This document shows positions 44,523-53,300 of a stretch of DNA of 64,000 bases, in pieces. The stretch spans positions 310,001 to 374,000 of the forward strand of contig NZ_JAJALK010000005.1 in assembly GCF_020523825.1 (NCBI RefSeq), written 5' to 3'. Every line of letters begins with the position of its first letter. Positions within the stretch are counted from its first letter, which is position 1. A model generated the notes under the pieces. That model ran no database searches, was not told where the DNA came from, and was given only the letters and a program-made list of their open reading frames with translations. The stretch comes from Methylobacterium brachiatum (GTDB lineage: Bacteria > Pseudomonadota > Alphaproteobacteria > Rhizobiales > Beijerinckiaceae). The position numbers and the translations under genes were made by a program.

Positions 44523-45391
44523 TGCAGCCGCCCCGTTCCCTCGGCCAGACCGCCCCGGCGATCCAGGTCACCGAGGAGGAGTACGAGAAGTTCTACGAAT
44601 ATTTCTACCGCCGCACGGGCATCTCGTTCAGCGGCAAGAAGGAGTATTTCGTCGAGAAGCGGCTTCTGGAGCGGATCGCCAAGACCGGGAGCGACAGCTT
44701 CAAGTCGTATTTCACCCTGTTGCGCTTCCAGGCCTCGGGCGAGGAGCTGCAGCATCTCGTCAACCTGATGACGGTCAACGAGACCTACTTCTTCCGCGAG
44801 GATTACCAGTTCGACGCCCTGGTGCGGGGCATCCTGCCGGAGATCACCCGGACGCGCCGGCCCGGCGGGACGCTGCGGATCTGGTCGATGCCGTGCTCGA
44901 CCGGCGAGGAGCCGTACTCGATCGCGATCCAGATCCTCGAAAACTGGTCCCGGGCGGACGAGTTCGACATCGAGATCACCGGGTCGGACATCGATTCCCG
45001 GGTGCTCGCCGATGCCCGCAAGGGGATCTACGGCAACCGCTCCCTGCAGCGGCTGTCGCCGGAGCTGCGCAAGAAGTATTTCCGGTCGGTCGGCGAGGAC
45101 CAGTTCGAGATCCACGAGGAGCTGCGCAGCTCCATCGATTTCTCGATCGCCAACCTGTCGGACCCGATCCACATGCATCGCTACCGGGCGATGGACGTGA
45201 TCTTCTGCCGTAACCTGCTGATCTATTTCGATGATACGTCCCGACGCGCCGCGGTCGAAGCGCTCTACGAATGCCTGACCCCGGGCGGCTTCATCTGCCT
45301 GGGCCATTCCGAGAGCATGAGCCGCATGTCGTCGATGTTCCTGCCGCGCAAGTTCGGCGACACGATCGTCTACCAAAGACCGATCGATTAG
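44522..45391 (+). CDS. cheR: Chemotaxis methyltransferase CheR
   Basis: The 289-residue enzyme methylates receptor glutamates with SAM. The N-terminal helical domain (YFVEKRLLERIAKTGSDSFK) is followed by NETYFFREDYQFDAL. The SAM-binding WSMPCSTGEEPYSIAIQILE and the late DVIFCRNLLIYFDD are also typical. The ATG at 44522 overlaps the HEAT stop by one base, with GGAGGG five bases upstream. The beta-subdomain that binds a receptor tail pentapeptide is present, though the local receptor lacks such a tail. Confidence 0.95.
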   Translation: MQPPRSLGQTAPAIQVTEEEYEKFYEYFYRRTGISFSGKKEYFVEKRLLERIAKTGSDSFKSYFTLLRFQASGEELQHLVNLMTVNETYFFREDYQFDALVRGILPEITRTRRPGGTLRIWSMPCSTGEEPYSIAIQILENWSRADEFDIEITGSDIDSRVLADARKGIYGNRSLQRLSPELRKKYFRSVGEDQFEIHEELRSSIDFSIANLSDPIHMHRYRAMDVIFCRNLLIYFDDTSRRAAVEALYECLTPGGFICLGHSESMSRMSSMFLPRKFGDTIVYQRPID

Positions 45392-45404
45392 GATTGAGGC
45401 GGGC

Positions 45405-45782
45405 ATGTCCGGCAAACGAATACTCGTCGTCGAAGACGGCATCACGATGCGGATGTTCTATCAGGACGTGCTCGGCCGGGCCGGGTTCGTCGTCGAGGAG
45501 GCCGCCAACGGGGTCGAGGGCCTGGAGAAGGCGCTGCTCGGCGGCTTCGACCTGATGATCGTCGACATCAACATGCCCAAGATGGACGGCTACGAGCTGG
45601 TGACGCGCATCCGCCGCGAGCCGTCGCTCCAGGCGATCCCCGTGGTCACGATCAGCACCGAGGCCAAGGACGCGGATGCGAGCCGGGCCTACGCGGTCGG
45701 GGCCAACTTCTACATCGTCAAGCCGGCCGACCCCGTGCTGCTGGTCGAGACCGCGCGCCTGCTGACGGGTGCGCAGGCATGA
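45405..45782 (+). CDS. CheY-like response regulator
   Basis: The 125-residue single-domain receiver has the acidic pocket VVEDG, the phospho-acceptor D54 in LMIVDINMPKMDGYE and the conserved lysine in FYIVKPADP. It has no output domain, so it acts by protein contact. It sits directly before cheA with an ATGA overlap and should be phosphorylated by it. Confidence 0.93.
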   Translation: MSGKRILVVEDGITMRMFYQDVLGRAGFVVEEAANGVEGLEKALLGGFDLMIVDINMPKMDGYELVTRIRREPSLQAIPVVTISTEAKDADASRAYAVGANFYIVKPADPVLLVETARLLTGAQA

Positions 45783-48412
45783 CCAACCCCCTGCTGGCCC
45801 GGTTCATCCCGGAGGCGCGCGAGTTGCTGCAGGTCTCCGCGAGCGGCCTGCTGAAGCTGGAGCGCAACCCGACGGACGAGACCGCGATCAACGAGGTGTT
45901 CCGGGCGGTCCACACGATCAAGGGCTCGTCCGGCCTGTTCGACGCGCTGGCCCTGACCCGGCTGGTCCACGCCGCCGAGGATCTCCTCGGGGAGGTCCGG
46001 TCCGACGCGCTCCAGATCGATTCCGCCCTGGTCGACATGCTGCTCGACAGCCTCGACCAGGTCGGCCAGTGGATCGACGAGCTGGAGCGGCGCGCGGTCC
46101 TGCCGACGGATGCGGACGCGGTCGCGCACCGGATGTCCACGCTCCTGCGCCAGCGGCTGGGCACGCCGGACGACGCCCCCGGCGGGGAGCCGGCCGACGC
46201 GCTGCCCGGCACGGATCCGGCGCCGGGTGACGCCGCCGCGACGCTCCCGCCGGCGCTCCTGGCCCGGCTGCCCGCCCCCGCCTGCCTGGACGCGTTCCGG
46301 CGCGCCTGCGGGGGCGAGACGGTCCACTTGGTGCTCTACGCGCCGGAGCCGGGCTGCTTCTTCAACGGTACCGATCCTCTGCAGGCGATCCAGCAGGTCC
46401 CCGGTGCGCTCGCCCTCGACATCGCGGCGGACCAGCCCTGGGGGCCGCTGGAGGATCTCGACCCCTACCAGTGCAACCTGCACTTCGCCCTGCTGAGCAC
46501 CGCGCCCCGGCCCGAGATCGAGCAGGCGATGCGCTACGAGCTCGACCGGGTCACCATCGCCCCCGTGCGGGCCCGGGACCTCGTGCGCATCGAAGGCGCG
46601 GCCAGCGACGGGCCGATCTGGGACGATTTCCGCGCGGCGGCCTCGGCGTTCCTCGACGCCGGGCACCACGACGATCTGCGCAAGGCCGTGGCGGCCCTGC
46701 GCAGCGTCGCCGGGCCGACCCTCTGGCGCCGCCAGGCTCTGGACTGGCTGGAGGTCGCCCTCTCGGCGGGCGAGCCCGATCGGGATCTCGTGGCGGCTCT
46801 GGTGGCGGCCGCCGGGACCGGCCGGTTCGATCCGGCCCCGGCCGACCCGTGTCCCGCCGGCGAGGCCCCGGCGCAGCAGCCGGCTTCGCAGGCCGCCGAC
46901 CCGCGGGAGGACCTCGCCCGCACCGTCCTCACCAGCCAGCAGCGGGCGCTGGAGCGCACGGGCTACGACGCGGAGCGCCTCGCCTCGGTCGGCACCGTGG
47001 TGGGCAACGTGCTTCTCAGCCTCGGCCGCGACGCCGAGCGGGGGGCGATCCGGGCGGCGCTCGACGAGGCCCGGGAGACCCGCTCGGTCGCACCGGTGCT
47101 GAGCGCCCTGTCCGCCGTGCTGGACGGCGCCCCGCTCCAGCGGGTGGAGGCCGCGCCGGCGCCGGCCGAGGCGCTGCCGCAGGGCTTCGCCGAGGACGCC
47201 GCGTCGGTTCCGGTCGCCGGCAAGGAGCCGGAGGGGCGCCTGGCCGCCAAGTCCCTGAAGGTCGATCAGGCGAAGATCGACCTGCTGATGAACCTGATCG
47301 GCGAGCTGGTCGTCTCGAAGAACGCCCTGCCGTTCCTCGCCAAGCGCGCGGAGGAGACCTACGCCTCGCGCGAGATGTCCCGCGAGATCAAGGAGCAATA
47401 CGCGGTCATCGACCGGCTCGCCCAGGAGATGCAGGGCGCGATCATGCAGGTCCGCATGCTGCCGGTGGCCGAGATCTTCGACCGGTTCCCCAGGCTGGTG
47501 CGCGACCTCGCGCGCAAGCTCGGCAAGCGGATCGACCTCGTCCTCGAGGGTGAGGACACGGCCGCGGACAAGACCATCATTGAGGCCCTGGGCGACCCGC
47601 TGCTGCACATCGTCCGCAACTCCCTGGATCACGGGATCGAGGCGCCGGAGGAGCGCCGGGCGGCCGGCAAGCCCGCCACCGCGCGCCTCCTCCTGAAGGC
47701 CCGCCAGGAGGCCGACAGCGTCGTCATCGAGGTCCAGGACAACGGCCGCGGCATCGATCCGGCCCGGATCCGCGCGGCCGCGGTCGCCAAGGGCGTGGTC
47801 GGCCAGGAGGAGGCGGACCGCCTCTCCGACCAGGAGGCGATCAACCTGATCTACCGCCCGGGCTTCTCGACGGCGCTGGAAGTCTCGGACCTGTCCGGCC
47901 GCGGGGTCGGGATGGATGTGGTGCTGACCACCGTGGAGAAGCTCGGCGGCCAGGTCTCGGTGAGCTCCCGCCTCGGCGAGGGGACGACGACGCGCCTGGC
48001 CCTGCCGCTCAGCATGGCGGTCACCCGGATCATGATCGTGGAGACCGCCGGCAGCCTCTACGGCGTGCCGATGGACATGATCGTCGAGACCGTGCGGGTG
48101 CCCCGCGAGCGCATCCGCATGATCAAGAAGGCCGAGACCTTCGTGCTGCGCGAGACGATCATCCCGCTGCTGCGGCTGTCGCGGCTGCTGCACCTGCCCG
48201 AGCAGCCCCGGGGCGAGGCCGACGCCGCCGTGCTGGTCTGCCACGTCAACGGCCGGCGGGTCGGCCTGATCATCGACAACTTCCGGGAGGGGATGGACGT
48301 GATCCTCAAGCCCCTGGAGGGCGTGCTTGCGGGCATCGGCGGCTATGCCGGCACGACCCTCCTGGGGGACGGCCGGGTCCTCCTCGTGCTCGATCTCAGG
48401 GAGCTGCTGTGA
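45779..48412 (+). CDS. cheA: Chemotaxis histidine kinase CheA
   Basis: The 877-residue kinase starts with an HPt domain with H45 in FRAVHTIKGSSGLF. Residues about 130-480 form a long region without a clear CheY-binding P2 domain. The dimerisation helices follow (KIDLLMNLIGELVVSKNALP). The HATPase has LLHIVRNSLDHGIEAPEERR, VQDNGRGIDPARIR and DLSGRGVGMDVVLTTVEKLG. The final 130 residues are a CheW-like domain (GSLYGVPMDMIVETVRVPRE). It overlaps the CheY gene and the STAS-like gene. Confidence 0.95.
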   Translation: MTNPLLARFIPEARELLQVSASGLLKLERNPTDETAINEVFRAVHTIKGSSGLFDALALTRLVHAAEDLLGEVRSDALQIDSALVDMLLDSLDQVGQWIDELERRAVLPTDADAVAHRMSTLLRQRLGTPDDAPGGEPADALPGTDPAPGDAAATLPPALLARLPAPACLDAFRRACGGETVHLVLYAPEPGCFFNGTDPLQAIQQVPGALALDIAADQPWGPLEDLDPYQCNLHFALLSTAPRPEIEQAMRYELDRVTIAPVRARDLVRIEGAASDGPIWDDFRAAASAFLDAGHHDDLRKAVAALRSVAGPTLWRRQALDWLEVALSAGEPDRDLVAALVAAAGTGRFDPAPADPCPAGEAPAQQPASQAADPREDLARTVLTSQQRALERTGYDAERLASVGTVVGNVLLSLGRDAERGAIRAALDEARETRSVAPVLSALSAVLDGAPLQRVEAAPAPAEALPQGFAEDAASVPVAGKEPEGRLAAKSLKVDQAKIDLLMNLIGELVVSKNALPFLAKRAEETYASREMSREIKEQYAVIDRLAQEMQGAIMQVRMLPVAEIFDRFPRLVRDLARKLGKRIDLVLEGEDTAADKTIIEALGDPLLHIVRNSLDHGIEAPEERRAAGKPATARLLLKARQEADSVVIEVQDNGRGIDPARIRAAAVAKGVVGQEEADRLSDQEAINLIYRPGFSTALEVSDLSGRGVGMDVVLTTVEKLGGQVSVSSRLGEGTTTRLALPLSMAVTRIMIVETAGSLYGVPMDMIVETVRVPRERIRMIKKAETFVLRETIIPLLRLSRLLHLPEQPRGEADAAVLVCHVNGRRVGLIIDNFREGMDVILKPLEGVLAGIGGYAGTTLLGDGRVLLVLDLRELL

Positions 48413-48702
48413 TGGCCATCCGGATCGCCCGAAAGACCATCCACCTCGAAGGGCATTGCACCGTCGAGGAGGCCCTGCCGCTTCTGGAGGCCCTGCGCAG
48501 GCCGGGCGCCCACAAGGTCGTGCTGACCAAGTGCCAGGGGCTGCACACCGCCATCCTGCAGGTCCTGGCCGCCGCGCGGCCGGCCACCCTCGCGCCGCCC
48601 GCCGACCCGGCGCTGGCCGGGCTCGTCATGCCGTTCCTCGAGGCGTCCCGGCAGGCCGCCCTGCAGCGCTCCGCCCCGCCGGCCTCCGGAGCGGCCGCTT
48701 GA
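48412..48702 (+). CDS. Small STAS-like protein in the chemotaxis block
   Basis: The 96-residue protein reads MAIRIARKTIHLEGHCTVEE and ALPLLEALRRPGAHKVVLTK, then ILQVLAAARPATLAPPA. The beta-alpha pattern resembles a minimal STAS fold, but there is no clear phosphorylatable serine. Its ATG overlaps the cheA stop by one base and its stop overlaps the parA start in a TTGA junction. A role as adaptor between CheA and the ATPase is possible; this is inferred only from position. Confidence 0.7.
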   Translation: MAIRIARKTIHLEGHCTVEEALPLLEALRRPGAHKVVLTKCQGLHTAILQVLAAARPATLAPPADPALAGLVMPFLEASRQAALQRSAPPASGAAA

Positions 48703-49493
48703 CCACGATCCTGGCCATCTCGAACCGGAAGGGCGGCAGCGGCAAGTCCACGACCTCGGTCAACCTGGCGGCCGAGTGCGGCGCCCGCGGCCGGCGCACG
48801 CTGCTGGTCGACCTGGACACCCAGGGGCATGCCGGCCTCGGCTTCGGCATCGTGCCGGAGCGCGACGCGCCGACCGCCCACCACATCTTCACGAGCCCGG
48901 ATTTCGACCTGCAGGCGGCGATCCGGCCCACCGCCTTCGCGGGCGTCTCGGTCGCCCCCGCCGACCAGCTGTTCGACGGGATGACGGTCGTGGACCGCAG
49001 CGTCTCGGCTCTGCAGCGCTGCCTGCGCGGCCCGGAGATCGCGGCGCGGTTCGACCTCGTGATCGTCGACACGCCGCCCTCGCTGGACATGATCCTGGTC
49101 AATGCGCTGGCCGCTGCCGATGGCGTCCTGGTCCCGATGATCCCGCACGCCCTGTCGGCCGAGGGCGTGCGCCAGTTGGCCCGGCTGTTCTTCCGCATCG
49201 CCACCACGGTCAACAGCGACCTGACGGTGGTCGGCCTGCTTCCGGTGATGCTCAACGTGCATACCAACCACCACCGCGAGACGATGCAGGACGTCGCCCG
49301 GGAATTCGGGATCGAGCGCGTGCTCACCGGCATCCGGACCGACATCCGCCTCGCGGAGGCCTTCGCCGCCCGTAAACCCATCCGGGACTACGCGCCCTCC
49401 AGCCGCGGCGCCGCCGATTACGCCCTGCTGACCGACGAGCTCACCGCCGTCTGGCAGGCCGACACGGCCCCCGCATCCCACGCACCGTCCTAG
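48699..49493 (+). CDS. ParA-family ATPase of the chemotaxis block (PpfA/ParC-like)
   Basis: The 264-residue ATPase has the deviant Walker A ISNRKGGSGKSTTSVNLAAE, A' motif TLLVDLDTQGHAGLGFG and Walker B LVIVDTPPSLDMILVNAL. ParA proteins next to cytoplasmic chemotaxis genes (PpfA in Rhodobacter, ParC in Vibrio) position arrays and share them between daughter cells. The soluble receptor in this operon fits that role. The start is TTG at 48699, overlapping the previous stop, with CCGGAGCGG upstream. No ParB or parS is seen. Confidence 0.88.
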   Translation: MTTILAISNRKGGSGKSTTSVNLAAECGARGRRTLLVDLDTQGHAGLGFGIVPERDAPTAHHIFTSPDFDLQAAIRPTAFAGVSVAPADQLFDGMTVVDRSVSALQRCLRGPEIAARFDLVIVDTPPSLDMILVNALAAADGVLVPMIPHALSAEGVRQLARLFFRIATTVNSDLTVVGLLPVMLNVHTNHHRETMQDVAREFGIERVLTGIRTDIRLAEAFAARKPIRDYAPSSRGAADYALLTDELTAVWQADTAPASHAPS

Positions 49494-49502
49494 GAGACCC
49501 TC

Positions 49503-49877
49503 TTGGCCACGACGATCATGATTGTCGACGATTCCCCGACCATGCTGATGAGCATCGAGGGCATCCTGAGCAAGGCCGGCCTCGGCGTCGTCAAGGCGGC
49601 GAGCGGCGAGGAAGCCGTCACGACGCTGCAGGGCGGCACCAAGCCCAACCTGCTGATCACCGACCTCAACATGGGGGCGATGAACGGCATCGAGCTGATC
49701 CGCCGGGTGCGCAAGCTCCCGGGCCTGCAGTTCATCCCGATCCTGATGCTGACCACCGAGTCCCAGCAGGACAAGCGCAACGAGGCGAAATCGGCGGGTG
49801 CCACGGGCTGGATCGTCAAGCCGGTGGACCCGGATGCCCTGCTCAAGGTGATCCGCCAGCTGGTCCCCGGAGCCTGA
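49503..49877 (+). CDS. CheY-like response regulator, second copy
   Basis: The 124-residue receiver has IMIVDDSPTML, D54 in LLITDLNMGAMNGIELIRRV and lysine in GWIVKPVDPDALLK. This is the classical chemotaxis CheY type. The start is TTG at 49503 with GGAG upstream. It lies just before the receptor-like protein that carries a CheZ-like motif, which may dephosphorylate it. Confidence 0.93.
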   Translation: MATTIMIVDDSPTMLMSIEGILSKAGLGVVKAASGEEAVTTLQGGTKPNLLITDLNMGAMNGIELIRRVRKLPGLQFIPILMLTTESQQDKRNEAKSAGATGWIVKPVDPDALLKVIRQLVPGA

Positions 49878-49879
49878 TC

Positions 49880-51142
49880 GTGGCCTGGGCCCCTCCCCCC
49901 CTCGCGCTCCGATGGTCCGGACCGCTCTGCGCCGGGCTGTCGGCCCTGGTGCTCGCCGGCGCCGGCACGGTGGCGTTCGGGCCCGTGCCGGGCGTCGCCG
50001 CCCTGGCGGTCCTCGGCTTCGCGGCGAACTGGGGGGCGAGCTGGGTCTCGGCGGTGCTGAGCCGCCCGTCGCCGAGCCCGGAGGCGCCGGCGCACCGGGC
50101 GCCCGCGGAGGCGCCGCAAGCGGAATCGCGGCAGGACGATCCCGGCGCGCAAGAGGCGACCGGACCGGCGACGGGGCACGCAGCGGTCCCGGCCGAGATT
50201 CCGGCCGAGATCCAGGCCACCCTGGCCGACCATCTCGCGGTCTACGACCGCCTGTTCGAGCGCGCCGCCACCGACACGGCCTCGGTCACCACCGAGACCG
50301 AGGCCGCCGCCTACGACATCATGACCAGCCTGCGGGAGGTCGACGGCGCCATGAGCGAGCTGCTCGCCTTCCTGGATCTGTCCGGCTCCAACACCCGGGT
50401 GGTCGAGATCGTCGACCAGACCGACCAGCAGCTCACCGAGAATCGCCAGCTGATCGGCGACTTCCTGGTCCGCCGCGACGAGGACGTGGTGACCTGCCGG
50501 CAGCGCCTCGACGAGCTCGACGTCGCCACCGCCCAGCTCACCCGGGCGACCGACGGCGTGCAGGCCATCGCCCGCCAGACCAACCTGCTCGCCCTGAACG
50601 CGACGATCGAGGCGGCCCGGGCCGAGAAGGCCGGCGCGGGCTTCGCCGTGGTGGCGAGGGAGGTCAAGGAGCTCTCGAGCGCCTCCGCGGGGACCGCGAC
50701 CCGCATCGCCCAGGATCTCGCCAGCCTGCGCGTCTCCATCCGCGAGAATTTCGCCAGCCTGGTGACCGACCGGGTCGAGAGCGAGCGCGGGGAGCTGATG
50801 AAGATCGCCTCGGCGATCGCCAGCCTGACGGAGAACATGGAGCGCCTGGTCGCCCACCAGCGGGACACGCTGGTGAAGGTCCAGGAAGAGAGCGCCCGCA
50901 TCGCCCAGCCGATCGTCCGGCTCATCGGATCGATCCAGTTTCAGGACGTCACGCGCCAGCGCCTGCAGCATCTGGAAGGTATTTTTGCCGCCGCCCGCAC
51001 GCATCTTCACGCACTGGATCTGTCGAATCCCTTGACGAAATCTTGGCCCGACGCTAGATCATTTGCAGAAATTGCACTTTCCGAGGGACCGTCACCCCCG
51101 AGAAGCGCGGCAAAACAAAATAATGATATCGAGTTGTTTTAG
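49880..51142 (+). CDS. Membrane receptor-like protein with CheZ-like C-terminal motif
   Basis: The 420-residue protein has two hydrophobic segments near the N-terminus (residues about 14-32 and 36-58). A Pro/Ala/Glu-rich linker is followed by one receptor tip, [20 protein letters not shown] then AGAGFAVVAREVKELSS. At residues 353-360 it has QFQDVTRQ, in SIQFQDVTRQRLQHLEGIF. This matches the D-x-T-x-Q core of CheZ, whose glutamine removes phosphate from CheY. The C-terminal tail is polar and AT-richer in codon use. The GTG at 49880 follows GGAGCCTGATC, two bases after the CheY gene. Confidence 0.83.
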   Translation: MAWAPPPLALRWSGPLCAGLSALVLAGAGTVAFGPVPGVAALAVLGFAANWGASWVSAVLSRPSPSPEAPAHRAPAEAPQAESRQDDPGAQEATGPATGHAAVPAEIPAEIQATLADHLAVYDRLFERAATDTASVTTETEAAAYDIMTSLREVDGAMSELLAFLDLSGSNTRVVEIVDQTDQQLTENRQLIGDFLVRRDEDVVTCRQRLDELDVATAQLTRATDGVQAIARQTNLLALNATIEAARAEKAGAGFAVVAREVKELSSASAGTATRIAQDLASLRVSIRENFASLVTDRVESERGELMKIASAIASLTENMERLVAHQRDTLVKVQEESARIAQPIVRLIGSIQFQDVTRQRLQHLEGIFAAARTHLHALDLSNPLTKSWPDARSFAEIALSEGPSPPRSAAKQNNDIELF

Positions 51143-51237
51143 AGAATTTTGAAACATCGCATTCTACCAGATGCATCTGCCCTGAACGTCAGGCTTGTGA
51201 TGCACACTTTCAGAATTCATGACAGGAGGATTGATCT

Positions 51238-51621
51238 ATGGCATCGGTCCTCCTGACGGATGACGTGGCCGTCGTGCGGATGACGGTCCGGCGGTTTCTG
51301 GAGCGGGGCCGGCACAGGGTCGAGGAATGCGGGTCCGCCGCCGAGGCGGAGGCCCTGTTGGGCAGCCGCCCGTTCGACATCCTCGTCACCGACCTCTGGA
51401 TGCCCGGGCGGGACGGGCTGACGCTGATCGGCTGGGTCAAGGCGCACAAGCCCGGCCTGCCGATCATCGCGATCACCGGGGGCGCCCCGCGGGCACCGCA
51501 GCTCTTCTCGATGGAGGAGGCCGCGCGCGTCGGGGCCGACCGCGTGCTGATGAAACCGGTCGGCATGCAGGAACTCCTGGCCGCCATCTCCGCCCTCGCC
51601 CCATCGGACGCCAAGGAGTGA
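51238..51621 (+). CDS. CheY-like receiver at the head of the stressosome module
   Basis: The 127-residue receiver has LLTDDVAVVRMTV, D52 in ILVTDLWMPGRDGLTLIGWV and lysine in VLMKPVGMQELL. GGAGG lies about nine bases before the ATG, and a 95-base gap separates it from the chemotaxis genes, so a new promoter may lie there. Its stop overlaps the region just before rsbR. It could be the partner of the histidine kinase at the end of the module. Confidence 0.92.
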   Translation: MASVLLTDDVAVVRMTVRRFLERGRHRVEECGSAAEAEALLGSRPFDILVTDLWMPGRDGLTLIGWVKAHKPGLPIIAITGGAPRAPQLFSMEEAARVGADRVLMKPVGMQELLAAISALAPSDAKE

Positions 51622-51629
51622 TCGAACAT

Positions 51630-52481
51630 ATGCACGGCGTCGGACAGATCCTCCAACAGAACCGGGCGGGCGTCCTCGACGCGTGGCTCGCCAAGCTGCG
51701 CGACACCGCGCCGGGGGCGCAGCCGGGCTCGCTCCAGCTGCTCAAGCTCGAGCTGGGCACCCTGGTCGAGAAGCTCACGGCCTATTTCCTCTTGGACGAC
51801 GGCGACGGCGCCGGGCCCGCCTTCAAGGCCGTGGAGGAGCAGGCCGCCACGATCAGCGCCGCCTGCGTCCGCGACGGGCTGACGCCGATGGAGACCGCCA
51901 CGCTGATCCTGTCGCTGAAGACGATCGCGGGCGAGATGCTGGATCGCGAGACCAGCGCCAAGGCGACCGAGCTCTACAGGATGCGCACCGCCCTCGACGC
52001 GGTGGTGGACCGGCTCGCCCTCATCACCTTCGCGGCCTTCGTCGAGACCCGCGAGGAGATCATCAAGCGCCAGGGCCGGGCGCTGCTGGACCTGGCGACC
52101 CCGGCCCTGCCGATCTGGCGCAACATCATCCTGATGCCGCTCGTCGGGATCATCGACACGCAGCGCGCCCGTCAGGTGATGGAGTGGCTGCTGGAGGCGC
52201 TCTCCCGGGAGGAGGCGCGGATCGCGATCCTCGACGTGACCGGCGTGCCGCTGATCGACAGCCGCGTCGCCCTGCACCTGACCAAGACCGTCGAGGCCGC
52301 GCGCCTGCTCGGCTCCCAGGTGATCGTGACCGGCATCAGCCCGGACGCGGCCCAGACCCTCGTGAAGCTCGACGTGGATCTGTCCAACATGATCACCCGG
52401 GGGACGCTGCGGGCGGGCCTGGCCGAGGCCTTCCGGCTTCTCGGCCCGCATGCCAAGGGCGCGCACGAGACGATGCTCTGA
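51630..52481 (+). CDS. rsbR: Stressosome core protein RsbR
   Basis: The 283-residue protein has an N-terminal helical, globin-like RsbR sensor domain (about 1-150; NRAGVLDAWLAKLRDTAPGA). A joining helix leads to a C-terminal STAS domain (IILMPLVGIIDTQRARQVME, ILDVTGVPLIDSRVALHL). The two kinase target positions of Bacillus RsbR correspond to a serine in PLIDSRV and a threonine in DAAQTLVKL. It should assemble with RsbS into a large cytoplasmic sensing complex that binds RsbT. AAGGAG lies 11 bases before the ATG; GTG at 51618 overlaps the CheY stop. Confidence 0.9.
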   Translation: MHGVGQILQQNRAGVLDAWLAKLRDTAPGAQPGSLQLLKLELGTLVEKLTAYFLLDDGDGAGPAFKAVEEQAATISAACVRDGLTPMETATLILSLKTIAGEMLDRETSAKATELYRMRTALDAVVDRLALITFAAFVETREEIIKRQGRALLDLATPALPIWRNIILMPLVGIIDTQRARQVMEWLLEALSREEARIAILDVTGVPLIDSRVALHLTKTVEAARLLGSQVIVTGISPDAAQTLVKLDVDLSNMITRGTLRAGLAEAFRLLGPHAKGAHETML

Positions 52482-52870
52482 TGCGCGTTCCCATCCTCCG
52501 GCTCGGCCGCGTCCTCCTCACCTCCCTGCCGGCCGACCTGACCGACCAGCAGGTGATGGACCTCCAGATCGACGCCCTGGCGCTGATCCAGGCCGGCAAG
52601 GCCGACGGTCTCGTGATCGACATCACGGCGGCCGACGTCGTGGATTCGTACATGGCCCGGATCCTCTCGGAGACGGCCAAGATGGTGAAGATCATGGGGG
52701 GCGTCGCGGTCCTGGCCGGCATGCAGCCGGCCGTGGCCCTGACGCTCGTGGAGATGGGCCGGGACATGATCGACATGGAGACCGCCTTCGATCTCGAAGG
52801 CGGGGTGGCCAAGGTCGGTCGGATGGTGGCTTCCCGCGGAGGTCGCCATGACGAAGTTCCGACCGCCTGA
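52481..52870 (+). CDS. rsbS: Stressosome core protein RsbS
   Basis: The 129-residue single STAS domain starts MRVPILRLGRVLLTSLPADL and has the kinase target serine S56 in ADVVDSYMARILSETAKMVK, equivalent to S59 of Bacillus RsbS. RsbT phosphorylates it upon stress, which frees RsbT. The ATG overlaps the rsbR stop by one base. The end overlaps rsbT by 23 bases. Confidence 0.93.
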   Translation: MRVPILRLGRVLLTSLPADLTDQQVMDLQIDALALIQAGKADGLVIDITAADVVDSYMARILSETAKMVKIMGGVAVLAGMQPAVALTLVEMGRDMIDMETAFDLEGGVAKVGRMVASRGGRHDEVPTA

Positions 52871-53300
52871 TCGCTCCGAACCGGAGCCGCCGCCGGGCGA
52901 CGAGACCCGGGCCGTCGTGGACATCCGGGCTCAGGACGACATCCTGCGGGCACGCCAGGCGAGCCGCGGCGCCGCCGCGGCGATCGGCTTCGGCACCGTC
53001 GATCAGACCCGCCTGGCCACCGTGGTCTCCGAACTCACCCGCAACGCCCTGATCTATGCCGGCGGCGGCGCGTGCCGGGTGCTGACCCGGCTGACGGCCC
53101 GGGAGCGGAGCATCGTGATCGAGGTCGAGGATAGCGGGCCGGGGATCGCCAACGTCGCCGGCGCGCTGACGCGCGGATACTCGACCGGGGGCGGCCTCGG
53201 CCTCGGCCTCGCCGCGGTGCACAAGTTGATGGACGACCTGACGATCGAGACCTGTCCGGGCCACACCCTGGTCCGGGCCGGCATGACGAGGCGGCGATGA
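52848..53300 (+). CDS. rsbT: Stressosome serine kinase RsbT
   Basis: The 150-residue GHKL-type kinase has the N box TVVSELTRNALIYAGGGACR, the G1 box IVIEVEDSGPGI and the G2 region GGGLGLGLAAVHKLMDD. It phosphorylates RsbR and RsbS, then leaves the complex to activate a downstream partner. Its start overlaps rsbS and its end overlaps the next kinase gene in an ATGA junction. Confidence 0.93.
   Translation: MTKFRPPDRSEPEPPPGDETRAVVDIRAQDDILRARQASRGAAAAIGFGTVDQTRLATVVSELTRNALIYAGGGACRVLTRLTARERSIVIEVEDSGPGIANVAGALTRGYSTGGGLGLGLAAVHKLMDDLTIETCPGHTLVRAGMTRRR

Noticed and set aside
42755..45445. Minus-strand open frame of 896 codons
   Set aside because: It is antisense to cheB, the HEAT gene and cheR, all of which are certain.
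48699..49493. Plasmid or chromosome partition locus
   Set aside because: The ParA gene has no ParB partner or parS-like sites and is coupled to che genes, so an array-positioning role fits better.
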